Positions 1 through 7,391 of a DNA stretch of 7,968 nt are shown one piece after another; within the stretch, counting starts at the first letter, position 1, and the number at the start of each line of letters is the position of its first letter. This DNA comes from an uncultured Bacilli bacterium (lineage in GTDB: Bacteria > Bacillota_I > Bacilli_A > RF39 > UBA660): the NCBI GenBank assembly GCA_947588665.1, contig CANPYU010000044.1, forward strand, positions 1-7,968, written 5' to 3'. The position numbers were made by a program, and so were the translations under genes. The notes under the pieces were generated by a model, which worked only from the letters and a program-made list of their open reading frames with translations, ran no database searches and was not told where the DNA came from.

Positions 1-3000
1 GGTCAAAAACGAGTACGTTTAGTTAAACGTTTAGATTGTTTAGTTGCCTTCCAAGAAAGTGGCAATAAACCTGAATGGATGATTTTAGATGTTCTTCCAA
101 TTATCCCTCCAGAACTTCGTCCAATGATTCAATTAGATGGTGGACGTTTTGCTACATCTGATTTAAATGATTTATATCGTCGTATTATTAACCGTAATAA
201 TCGTTTAAGAAAACTATTAGAATTAGGTGCTCCAACGATTATTGTTCAAAATGAAAAACGTATGCTACAAGAGGCAGTTGACTCTTTATTTGATAATGGC
301 CGTCGTGGTCGTTCTATTACCGCAGCTGGTAATCGTCCCCTAAAGAGTTTATCTAGTATGTTAAAAGGTAAACAAGGACGTTTCCGTCAAAATTTACTAG
401 GTAAACGTGTTGATTATTCTGGTCGTTCTGTTATCGTTGTTGGGCCAAACTTAAAAATGTATCAATGTGGCTTACCAAAAGAAATGGCTCTTGAATTATT
501 TAAACCTCATGTTATTCATGGTTTAGTAGAACGTGGCCTTGCTCATAATATTAAAGGTGCCAAAAAATTAATAGACACTAGAGATGAATGTGTTTGGGAT
601 ATTGTCGAAGATGTAATAACTGAACATCCTGTTTTATTAAATCGTGCCCCAACTTTACATAGACTTGGTATTCAAGCATTTGAACCAAAATTAGTTGGTG
701 GTAAAGCTATTCGTTTACATCCTCTTGTTTGTACAGGATTTAATGCCGACTTCGATGGTGATCAAATGGCCGTTCATATTCCTTTATCCGAAGAAGCTAA
801 AGCTGAAGCTCGTATTTTAATGCTATCTGCTAGCAACATTCTAAATCCAAAAGATGGTAAACCAATTGTTACTCCATCTCAAGACATGGTATTAGGAAAC
901 TGCTATTTAACCATAGAAAAAGCTGGCGAAGAAAATGAAGGTAAAGTTTACAAAAATACTAGTGAAGCCCTAATGGCTTATGAAAGAAGAGAGGTAACTT
1001 TACATACTCGTATAGCCGTACCTGTTCGTTCATTTAAATATAAATTATTTACTGAAGAACAAATGGATAAATATTTAGTAACAACGGTTGGAAAAATTAT
1101 TTTTAATGAAATATTACCAGATTCTTTCCCATACGTAAATGAAGGAACAAAAGATAATATTGAAGGAATTACTCCAGCCAAATACTTTATTGAAATGGGT
1201 AAGAATATCCCAGAAGAAATATCTAAAATGGAAATATCTAAACCTTTTGTTAAAAAAACTCTAGAATGGATAATTGCTCAAGTATTTAAACGTTACAAAA
1301 CAACAGAAACATCTATTATGCTTGATAAATTAAAAGATTTAGGTTTTAAGTATTCCACAGTTGCTGGTATTACAGTTTCAGTATCTGATATTGTAAGAAG
1401 TAAGAAAAAGCCTGAAATTATCGCTAATGCTAAAGAAAAAGTTGAAAAAGTTAATAAACAATTTAAACGTGGTTTAATAACTGATGAAGAACGTTACAAC
1501 AGTGTTATTGAAATTTGGACTGAAGCCAATGATGAAGTAAAAAAAGAATTACAAGAAATATCTGCTAATGACTTTGATAATCCAATATTCATGATGATGA
1601 ACTCAAATGCCCGTGGATCTATTTCAAACTTTACTCAACTTGCAGGTATGCGTGGATTAATGGCAAAACCCGATGGATCAACTGTTGAAATTCCAATTAC
1701 TTCATGTTTCATCGAAGGCTTAGATGTATCTGAATTCTTCTTATCAACTCACGGTTCCAGAAAAGGTTCTGCTGATACAGCCTTACGTACTGCCGATTCT
1801 GGTTATTTAACTCGTCGTTTAGTTGATGTTGCCCAAGATATCATTGTTAAAGAATTTGACTGTGGCTCAATCGCTGGTGTTGAAGTATATGACTTATTAA
1901 ATGATAAAGATGGATCTGTAATAGAATCATTACAAGAACGTATCCTAGGCCGTTATACTGCTAAAAAAGTAGTAGATCCTGAGACTAAAGAAATAATTGT
2001 TGATAAAGATGAATTAATAACTGAAAATATCGCTGCTAAAATAGTTAAAGCCGGTGTTAAAAAAGTTGAAATTAGAAGTGTTTTAACTTGTAAGACTCAA
2101 AATGGAGTATGTCAAAAATGTTATGGTCGTAACCTAGCAACTGGAAACTTAGTTGAAACAGGAGAAGCTGTTGGTATAATGGCTGCTCAATCAATTGGTG
2201 AACCAGGAACTCAATTAACCATGCGTACTTTCCATACTGGTGGTGTTGCCGGAGGCGATGATATTACTCAAGGTCTTCCACGTGTTGAAGAATTATTTGA
2301 AGCACGTACCCCTAAATATAAAGCTACTATCTCTGAAATTAATGGTAAAGTAATTTCCATTGAAGAACAAGGTGGTAAACATAAAGTTGTTGTTGAAAAT
2401 GAAGCTGGAGTAAGAGAACATATAACTAATTACAATACTAAACTTCGGGTTGAAGTAGGGGATAATGTTGTAGCAGGTGAGAAATTAACAGAAGGATCTA
2501 TTGCTCCAAAAGAATTACTCGCGGTAACTGATCCATTAACTGCTCAAGAATATATCTTAAAAGAAATCCAATCTGTTTATAAATTACAAGGTGTTGATAT
2601 TAATGATAAACACGTTGAAATTATTGTTAAACGAATGATTAATAAAGTTCGTATCATTGATGCCGGTGATTCTGACTTTGTTGAAGGCTTAACTGTTTCT
2701 ATGCATGAATTTACAGAAGGAAATAAACCAGTAATTTTAAAAGGTGGTATACCTGCAACAGGTCGCCCAATCATGCTTGGTATTACTAAATCATCTCTAG
2801 AAACAGATAGTTATTTATCTGCAGCTTCCTTCCAAGAAACAACAAGAGTATTAACTGATGCTGCTATCAAAGGTAAAGTAGATTACTTAAGAGGATTAAA
2901 AGAAAATGTTATTATTGGTAAACTAATTCCGGCTGGAACCGGTTCTAAAGAATATAGTAACATTGATTTATATCTTGAAAAAGAATTTATGGAAGATGAT

Positions 3001-3150
3001 GCCTCTGAATTTTTAGAAGACAAACTTCTTGAAGAAGGAGATACTAAAGAAACAGAAGCAAAACCTTTGGAGAATACTTCAACTGAAGAAGAAATTGAAG
3101 AAGTTGAAATAACTGAAACTTCTGATGAACCTGCCGAAGATGCTGAATAA
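1..3150 (+). CDS. rpoC: DNA-directed RNA polymerase subunit beta' (5' end outside window)
   Basis: This is the catalytic beta' subunit of RNA polymerase. The reading frame is open from base 1 and reads [19 protein letters not shown] before the first internal Met at 79, so the gene is cut by the window edge; by comparison with Bacillus beta' roughly 200 N-terminal residues, including the first zinc site, are missing. 1049 residues are visible. The switch/rudder region (GNRPLKSL at 328 through [15 protein letters not shown]) is followed by the Mg-binding NADFDGD at 742-762, the bridge helix (about 1750-1830, [13 protein letters not shown]), the four cysteines of the second zinc site (codons at 1861, 2089, 2110, 2119), the trigger loop ([11 protein letters not shown], His codon at 2233) and the conserved C-terminal [16 protein letters not shown]. 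After PAGTG the protein continues for 68 residues as an acidic tail. Arginine is mostly CGT, as expected of a highly expressed gene, unlike the AGA-rich genes downstream. The identification is secure; the sequence is closest in style to Bacillota beta'. Confidence 0.98.
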   Translation, partial: GQKRVRLVKRLDCLVAFQESGNKPEWMILDVLPIIPPELRPMIQLDGGRFATSDLNDLYRRIINRNNRLRKLLELGAPTIIVQNEKRMLQEAVDSLFDNGRRGRSITAAGNRPLKSLSSMLKGKQGRFRQNLLGKRVDYSGRSVIVVGPNLKMYQCGLPKEMALELFKPHVIHGLVERGLAHNIKGAKKLIDTRDECVWDIVEDVITEHPVLLNRAPTLHRLGIQAFEPKLVGGKAIRLHPLVCTGFNADFDGDQMAVHIPLSEEAKAEARILMLSASNILNPKDGKPIVTPSQDMVLGNCYLTIEKAGEENEGKVYKNTSEALMAYERREVTLHTRIAVPVRSFKYKLFTEEQMDKYLVTTVGKIIFNEILPDSFPYVNEGTKDNIEGITPAKYFIEMGKNIPEEISKMEISKPFVKKTLEWIIAQVFKRYKTTETSIMLDKLKDLGFKYSTVAGITVSVSDIVRSKKKPEIIANAKEKVEKVNKQFKRGLITDEERYNSVIEIWTEANDEVKKELQEISANDFDNPIFMMMNSNARGSISNFTQLAGMRGLMAKPDGSTVEIPITSCFIEGLDVSEFFLSTHGSRKGSADTALRTADSGYLTRRLVDVAQDIIVKEFDCGSIAGVEVYDLLNDKDGSVIESLQERILGRYTAKKVVDPETKEIIVDKDELITENIAAKIVKAGVKKVEIRSVLTCKTQNGVCQKCYGRNLATGNLVETGEAVGIMAAQSIGEPGTQLTMRTFHTGGVAGGDDITQGLPRVEELFEARTPKYKATISEINGKVISIEEQGGKHKVVVENEAGVREHITNYNTKLRVEVGDNVVAGEKLTEGSIAPKELLAVTDPLTAQEYILKEIQSVYKLQGVDINDKHVEIIVKRMINKVRIIDAGDSDFVEGLTVSMHEFTEGNKPVILKGGIPATGRPIMLGITKSSLETDSYLSAASFQETTRVLTDAAIKGKVDYLRGLKENVIIGKLIPAGTGSKEYSNIDLYLEKEFMEDDASEFLEDKLLEEGDTKETEAKPLENTSTEEEIEEVEITETSDEPAEDAE

Positions 3151-3159
3151 ATTTTAATT

Positions 3160-3188
3160 AAAGGTAAGAACTAAATCTTATCTTTTTT
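3160..3188 (+). terminator. Rho-independent terminator of rpoC
   Basis: Ten bases after the rpoC stop, AAAGGTAAGA (3160-3169) can pair with TCTTATCTTT (3176-3185) around a six-base loop, with one G-U wobble. The right arm runs into a T tract (3183-3188) followed by AATTT. The stem is AT-rich and so weak by general standards, but position and shape fit an intrinsic terminator in an AT-rich genome. It lies upstream of the next gene's promoter, so it should end the rpoC transcript rather than attenuate the next gene. Confidence 0.7.
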
Positions 3189-3198
3189 AATTTCTAAG

Positions 3199-3227
3199 TA
3201 GCCTTCTATTCTTATTTTTGTTATAAT
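3199..3227 (+). promoter_or_regulatory. Extended -10 promoter for the 898-codon gene
   Basis: TATAAT at 3222-3227 is a perfect -10 and is preceded by TGT (3219-3221), giving the extended TGn element. At 17-base spacing the -35 position (3199-3204, TAGCCT) matches the consensus at only three places, so recognition would rest on the extended -10. The start of transcription would fall near 3234, giving a leader of only about ten bases that begins at or just before the ribosome binding site. Confidence 0.7.
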
Positions 3228-3234
3228 AAATCAT

Positions 3235-3240
3235 GGTGAT
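3235..3240 (+). promoter_or_regulatory. Ribosome binding site GGTGAT for the 898-codon gene
   Basis: GGTGAT is complementary to the part of the 16S rRNA 3' end that pairs with the 3' half of AGGAGGTGAT. Eight bases separate the GG from the ATG at 3245, which supports that ATG as the start. The same type of site, with the same spacing, precedes the gene starting at 6001. Confidence 0.7.
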
Positions 3241-3244
3241 ATAA

Positions 3245-5941
3245 ATGGTTGACTATAATTTAAAACGAGTTCAAGAATATATTAAAGAAGATTTAAAAAG
3301 ACTAGAAAATAGTAACTTAAAACAAGCAAGCAAAGAAAAATATGCCTATTTTAAAAATAAATATTATGCTTTAAATAAAAAAATTCTCGAATGTCAAACA
3401 TCTCTTAATGTTAAAAATATTATAACCTTAAATCCTAAAACTGCTTATAGTTTTTTAAATGAATATGCCCGAATAAGTGTAGAATATGAAATATACATGG
3501 ATTTTTATGGAGGTAGCACCATAATTAATGAATATCAAATAAATTATATTTGTAATAATTTAAATAAAATTCTAAACAAACTAACTAAAGAAAATTATCA
3601 AGAAATAGAAATAGAATTAGTTAATACATTAAAGTTATATGAAAATATAATTGCCAGTTCCTTAAATAGTTTTAGAGTATCTAATTTAATAACTAAAATA
3701 AGATATCAAATAACTAAATATAAGCTAGATAATGAATATACCTATAAACCTGAACATATAACAGATTATCTACCTTTAGTTATTGAAGATATCGAAAATA
3801 TTATTAATAATCCCAATACTTCTAGTTATATTAAAGAAGAATTAGAAAAATATTATATCGACACAGACTTACTTCTTAATAATTTTTATCATGTCTTAAA
3901 ACTTATAATTAATAGTCCTAAAAATTTATCTCTTCCTAAATTAAAAGCTATTTTAAATGATTTAATCTATAATGAACAAGATTTAACTAAAGTTAGCACT
4001 AATATTTTCGAAAAAGATAATTATAAGGTAGACTATCTTAAAGCTAAATATACTGAAAAATACGCAATAGAAGCTGTATTTAATAAAGATAACTCAGAAG
4101 AATATGTTGCCGAATATATAGCACTTATCTTAACTAGCAATGAATTTTCTTATGCTGATATTGTTCATTCTTTAGTAAAACATAACTTTAAAAATTATAT
4201 GTATCTTGCTAAATTATATTTAAGTTTTTCTAAACCTAATTTATCTATAATTTTAACTTTAACAGAATTCCTAAAAAATGCTGGTTTAGACTTTAGTTAT
4301 GAACTTGCTTGTGCCATTATCTCATATAAAGAAAATATCCCTTTAGATGATTTAATAGAATATGTTATCGCTACTGATAATAAATATCTTCTAAATTGGC
4401 TTATCTCAAATAATCTAGATAATTACTATTCTAAATATTTTTATGTGTTTATTAAAAATAATCATCCGGAAAAAATAACCGCCATTAAAAATCCTACTTT
4501 TAAGTTAACCATTATTTTAGATGATTATTTAAAAGAACCAAAAGAAGAAATTTTTCAAGAATTAACTAAAGAATTATCAAAACTACCTTTAAAAGTTCAA
4601 ATAAACTGGATAATTAATAATAAACTAGAAAATAGGTTTTTAGATATTATAACTTTATATATTAAAAATGATAATTCTCTAACTATCGATTTTCTATCAA
4701 AGTTAAATCTGCCTTTAGAAACTAAATTAACTTTACTTAATATCTATTTAACTAAAGAAGAAAGAATAAATATATCTGATATTCTTTCACTTAAAGATAA
4801 TTATTTAAAAAATACTGCCTTAACCAAAATCCTCAAAACTAAAACTTTAGAAGAGTTACAAGCTATCATAAATAATAATTGTAAAAAGGCAAACGATATA
4901 TTAACCATTATAAATATTATAGAAAATTTAACTTTAAAAAAAGAAACTATCGCATGGCTATATTCTGAAATTAAAAAAGAGAATAATTCAATTATTAAAA
5001 AGCTTATTCGTGAAAATCCTGAAAATCACTTAGATACATTAAACATTTTTGAAGTTTATTATCTAACAATTCCTAATAACAGTCATTTAAAATTTTTAGA
5101 CATAAAAAAATTATTTGAACTATACCAAGATTGTAAAATGGATTATGAAGGTTTAATCTTTAATTGTGTAAACAAAAATATTGACTTATATTGTCTGCTG
5201 TATTCTAAAAATCCCCAAGAGTTTATTAACTTATTAAAAGATAATAAAATATCTTTAGATTATGATATTGCAAAATATATGGTTTCTAAATATCCTGAGC
5301 TAATAACTTATTTAATTAAATATTATAATTATGATGCTATAGTTTTATTAAATAAAGAAACTTTAGATATTTTTTGTACCAATTATGAAACAAATCTCAA
5401 CGAAAATAATATATCTTTAATAGATAAAATAGAATATACCCTAAAACATAATGACCAAAATGAACAATTTTATTTATTTACTTATATTATGCATAAAGGC
5501 TTAATAACCGAAGAGTTACTAATAAACTTCTTAAAAATTTCTCGTAGTAAAGATTTTAGCCTTCAAGCCATTAAAAATACTATTAATCCTTATTTAAGGC
5601 CCAGTTTAATTAAAATTTTATCCAAAAAAGTATCTTTAACAAATAATGATATTCTTATCGCGTTATTAAGTGATTATGAATTAGAACAACTAGAAAATGA
5701 GAAAGATGCAAGTGCAAAAATAAAAAAATATTATTCTAACTTAATTAATGTTCTTGATTCTACAGCAAATGATGATATCAAAATTAAAATAATTCAAGCT
5801 CTTATCAAACTAAATGATAAAAGTCTAAATGATTATCTAAAAGATAAATTTTATTATCATCCTATTTATCTAAAAATAATTGAAGAAGCTATAGAAGAAC
5901 AAGAAATAAATAGTCAATTAAAAATAAGTTTAAAAAAATAA
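3245..5941 (+). CDS. Large helical protein of unknown function, 898 aa
   Basis: I do not recognise this protein. It starts at ATG 3245, eight bases after the GG of a GGTGAT ribosome binding site and just downstream of an extended -10 promoter. The N-terminus (MVDYNLKRVQEYIKEDLKRL) is charged and helical, with no signal peptide, and I see no membrane-spanning segment, so a cytoplasmic location is likely. The whole chain is rich in Leu, Ile, Asn, Lys, Glu and Tyr and reads as successive amphipathic helices. From about residue 370 to 700 short helix pairs recur with a loosely similar look (KYLLNWLISNN, LYCLLYSKNPQEFINLL, ELITYLIKYYN), suggesting an alpha-solenoid or repeat scaffold; this is inference, as no repeat family could be assigned. 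No nucleotide-binding loop, nuclease, protease or helix-turn-helix motif was seen. It is visibly more AT-rich than rpoC and uses AGA for Arg. No terminator separates it from the next gene, 59 bases downstream. Confidence 0.85.
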   Translation: MVDYNLKRVQEYIKEDLKRLENSNLKQASKEKYAYFKNKYYALNKKILECQTSLNVKNIITLNPKTAYSFLNEYARISVEYEIYMDFYGGSTIINEYQINYICNNLNKILNKLTKENYQEIEIELVNTLKLYENIIASSLNSFRVSNLITKIRYQITKYKLDNEYTYKPEHITDYLPLVIEDIENIINNPNTSSYIKEELEKYYIDTDLLLNNFYHVLKLIINSPKNLSLPKLKAILNDLIYNEQDLTKVSTNIFEKDNYKVDYLKAKYTEKYAIEAVFNKDNSEEYVAEYIALILTSNEFSYADIVHSLVKHNFKNYMYLAKLYLSFSKPNLSIILTLTEFLKNAGLDFSYELACAIISYKENIPLDDLIEYVIATDNKYLLNWLISNNLDNYYSKYFYVFIKNNHPEKITAIKNPTFKLTIILDDYLKEPKEEIFQELTKELSKLPLKVQINWIINNKLENRFLDIITLYIKNDNSLTIDFLSKLNLPLETKLTLLNIYLTKEERINISDILSLKDNYLKNTALTKILKTKTLEELQAIINNNCKKANDILTIINIIENLTLKKETIAWLYSEIKKENNSIIKKLIRENPENHLDTLNIFEVYYLTIPNNSHLKFLDIKKLFELYQDCKMDYEGLIFNCVNKNIDLYCLLYSKNPQEFINLLKDNKISLDYDIAKYMVSKYPELITYLIKYYNYDAIVLLNKETLDIFCTNYETNLNENNISLIDKIEYTLKHNDQNEQFYLFTYIMHKGLITEELLINFLKISRSKDFSLQAIKNTINPYLRPSLIKILSKKVSLTNNDILIALLSDYELEQLENEKDASAKIKKYYSNLINVLDSTANDDIKIKIIQALIKLNDKSLNDYLKDKFYYHPIYLKIIEEAIEEQEINSQLKISLKK

Positions 5942-5951
5942 TCTTAATCTA

Positions 5952-5979
5952 TTTACAATCCTTAATTTAGTGTTATACT
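5952..5979 (+). promoter_or_regulatory. Promoter for the 281-codon gene
   Basis: TTTACA (5952-5957, five of six to the -35 consensus) lies 16 bases before TATACT (5974-5979, five of six to the -10 consensus). TGT at 5971-5973 makes it an extended -10. Transcription should start near 5986, so the leader would be about 15 bases. The region just after the -10 holds AATTTTCTAA (5980-5989), which also occurs in the inverted repeat at the right edge of the window. Confidence 0.75.
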
Positions 5980-5987
5980 AATTTTCT

Positions 5988-5994
5988 AAGGGTG
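5988..5994 (+). promoter_or_regulatory. Ribosome binding site AAGGGTG that fixes the start at 6001
   Basis: AAGGGTG ends in GGTG, the same element that precedes the gene at 3245, and its GG lies eight bases before ATG 6001, the same spacing as there. The GTG at 5992 that could serve as a longer start lies inside this site and has no ribosome binding site of its own at a proper distance. The start at 6001 is therefore preferred. Confidence 0.7.
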
Positions 5995-6000
5995 TTAGGT

Positions 6001-6846
6001 ATGGAATTAAAAGCAAATTTAGCCAAATTATATGAACTAGAAGAACAAATAGAAGCTTATTATATTAATTTAGCCGAATTAGAAATTAATGGTTTTTATG
6101 ATAGTTTAGAATATAATAACAATCTAAGAGAATTAAAAAATTTAACCGATATAGAAAAACAAATGTTTATTTATTTAAATGATAATTATCACATGAAAGA
6201 TATTAAAAAAGAAATTCACAAAATTAAACCCGCGAATGCTCCTCTACCTATATGTTTAGGCCATTTAAGCCAAAGTTATCCTTTCCGTCTATTAAACATT
6301 TTTGATGATATTAATGAAGATGATTTAGTCTATTATGCCGGTATTTTAAAGAATGATATTAATAAAATATTGATGGCTTTTTTAAATAATTTAATTGGAA
6401 ATAAAGCCTATAAAGATATTGAAGAAGATTTAATTTATTATAAATATAATCTAATTTATATGGATTATTCTTTAGAAGATAATTTTTTAAAACAATCATT
6501 TACATCTAATATTAATCTAGAAGCTAACAATTATCGCACGGAAGATATGCCAAGCTACATTTTTGTCGATAAGTCTATATTAGTATTAGATAGTTATAAT
6601 TATTTAAACTATTTACAGTCTATTTCGGATCATAAATATTTAAATCAAAAAGTTATGCTAATAATTGCAATTATTGAATTATTTGCAAGATTTATTCTTT
6701 GTGATGCTCAAACTTTAGATTTAATCTATCCGGAATTTCAAGCTATGTTAGAAAGTGATTTAACTAGTGAAGAAGTTAAATTAGCTATTAATGATATGGA
6801 AAATATTTTAAGTGAAATTAAATCTTTCATTGGTTGGGCAAGATAA
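6001..6846 (+). CDS. Hypothetical helical protein, 281 aa
   Basis: I do not recognise this protein. The chosen start is ATG 6001; an in-frame GTG at 5992 would add three residues but lies inside the ribosome binding site. The first 75 residues form charged helices (MELKANLAKLYELEEQIEAY onward, coiled-coil-like). A proline-containing stretch around residues 77-95 (PANAPLPICLGHLSQSYPF) breaks the helix and looks like the most distinctive part of the chain. A hydrophobic helix at about 218-234 (VMLIIAIIELFARFILC) contains Glu and Arg, so a buried helix is more likely than a membrane anchor. No signal peptide or catalytic motif is visible. It has its own promoter (5952-5979) but no terminator before it, so it may also be reached by transcription from the 898-codon gene. 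Codon use and high AT content match its two plus-strand neighbours rather than rpoC. Confidence 0.82.
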   Translation: MELKANLAKLYELEEQIEAYYINLAELEINGFYDSLEYNNNLRELKNLTDIEKQMFIYLNDNYHMKDIKKEIHKIKPANAPLPICLGHLSQSYPFRLLNIFDDINEDDLVYYAGILKNDINKILMAFLNNLIGNKAYKDIEEDLIYYKYNLIYMDYSLEDNFLKQSFTSNINLEANNYRTEDMPSYIFVDKSILVLDSYNYLNYLQSISDHKYLNQKVMLIIAIIELFARFILCDAQTLDLIYPEFQAMLESDLTSEEVKLAINDMENILSEIKSFIGWAR

Positions 6847-6847
6847 T

Positions 6848-6876
6848 TTGACAAATATTTAAATCTATGATAATAT
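6848..6876 (+). promoter_or_regulatory. Promoter for the 148-codon gene
   Basis: A perfect TTGACA (6848-6853) begins one base after the preceding stop codon. Seventeen bases later is TAATAT (6871-6876, four of six to consensus), preceded by TGA (6868-6870), an extended -10. The expected start of transcription is near 6883, leaving about 23 bases of leader. An in-frame ATG at 6867 lies within this promoter and so would not be in the message. Confidence 0.75.
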
Positions 6877-6891
6877 ATATACCATTCTTAA

Positions 6892-6897
6892 AAGGAG
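6892..6897 (+). promoter_or_regulatory. Ribosome binding site AAGGAG that fixes the start at 6906
   Basis: AAGGAG is a classical strong site and ends eight bases before ATG 6906. The upstream in-frame ATG at 6867 lacks any such site and overlaps the promoter, so the protein should start at 6906. Confidence 0.85.
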
Positions 6898-6905
6898 TTG
6901 ATATT

Positions 6906-7352
6906 ATGACTGATTATGAATTAAAAGCAGAAATTTCTGATCGCGCTTTAAGTAAAGCTATATTATTACAAGCTTTAGAAATAGAACAAGAACAAGGTTT
7001 AGAAGCCGCGAAACCCTATTATGATATTCTTTTAAATACTTTAGGCATTTATTTTCATACTATTCCCAAAGTAAAAAAATTTATGCTTAATCGTATTGAT
7101 AGTGCTTTTGATTATTTTGAAGATTTTGAAAGTCCCGATTATATTGTTTATTTACAATCCTTAATAAATGCTCATGAAGCTGATCTCTTAAAATATGCAG
7201 CTTATGAAGAATATAAGCTCCACAATAATCAAAAATCAGTGGATTATATAAAAAACTATTCAAGATATAAAAAAGATTTAGAAGTTCTTAATATTGAACT
7301 AAAATCAGCTCAAGATAGATTACAAGCCATATTAAATAAAAAAACAAGATAA
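6906..7352 (+). CDS. Hypothetical small helical protein, 148 aa
   Basis: I do not recognise this protein. Translation from ATG 6906 is supported by AAGGAG eight bases upstream; the longer frame from 6867 would add 13 residues encoded by promoter DNA. The protein begins MTDYELKAEISDRALSKAIL, is acidic and helical over its first half, and ends in a lysine-rich segment (about residues 110-148) with coiled-coil spacing (YKKDLEVLNIELKSAQDRL). There are no cysteines, signal peptide or membrane segment, so it is probably a soluble cytoplasmic protein. Its opening M-x-D-Y-x-L-K resembles that of the 898-residue protein (MVDYNLK), but I see no further similarity. It is the last plus-strand gene before the hairpin terminator at 7364. 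A role in protein-protein assembly would fit the coiled coil, but this is a guess. Confidence 0.82.
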   Translation: MTDYELKAEISDRALSKAILLQALEIEQEQGLEAAKPYYDILLNTLGIYFHTIPKVKKFMLNRIDSAFDYFEDFESPDYIVYLQSLINAHEADLLKYAAYEEYKLHNNQKSVDYIKNYSRYKKDLEVLNIELKSAQDRLQAILNKKTR

Positions 7353-7363
7353 ATATAAAAATT

Positions 7364-7388
7364 GAATGATTATTTCATTCTTTTTTTT
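7364..7388. terminator. Bidirectional terminator between convergent genes
   Basis: GAATGA (7364-7369) and TCATTC (7375-7380) form a six-base-pair stem with a five-base loop. On the plus strand the stem is followed directly by eight T (7381-7388); on the minus strand the same stem is followed by AATTTTT. It lies in the 39 bases between two convergent genes and can serve both: the 148-codon gene from the left and the HTH regulator from the right. The plus-strand direction has the better T tract. Confidence 0.75.
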
Positions 7389-7391
7389 AAA

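Noticed and set aside
79..81. ATG 79 as the rpoC start
   Set aside because: The frame is open to base 1 and the upstream residues match conserved beta' sequence, so this is an internal methionine of a gene cut by the window edge.
978..1181. Minus-strand open frame of 67 codons within rpoC
   Set aside because: It lies antisense in a conserved part of rpoC, has no ribosome binding site and no recognisable protein character; it is a by-product of rpoC coding.
2577..2774. Minus-strand open frame of 65 codons within rpoC
   Set aside because: Antisense to the conserved C-terminal region of rpoC, with no supporting start signals or family resemblance.
6652..6702. Membrane-spanning helix in the 281-aa protein (residues about 218-234)
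   Set aside because: The stretch is short and contains Glu and Arg in its middle, with helical charged sequence on both sides; a buried helix in a soluble protein is more likely.
3245..7352. Toxin-antitoxin, CRISPR or phage-defence module
   Set aside because: No nuclease, ATPase, HEPN, RelE/MazF-like or Cas motif was seen in the three unknown proteins, and there is no repeat-spacer array in the window.
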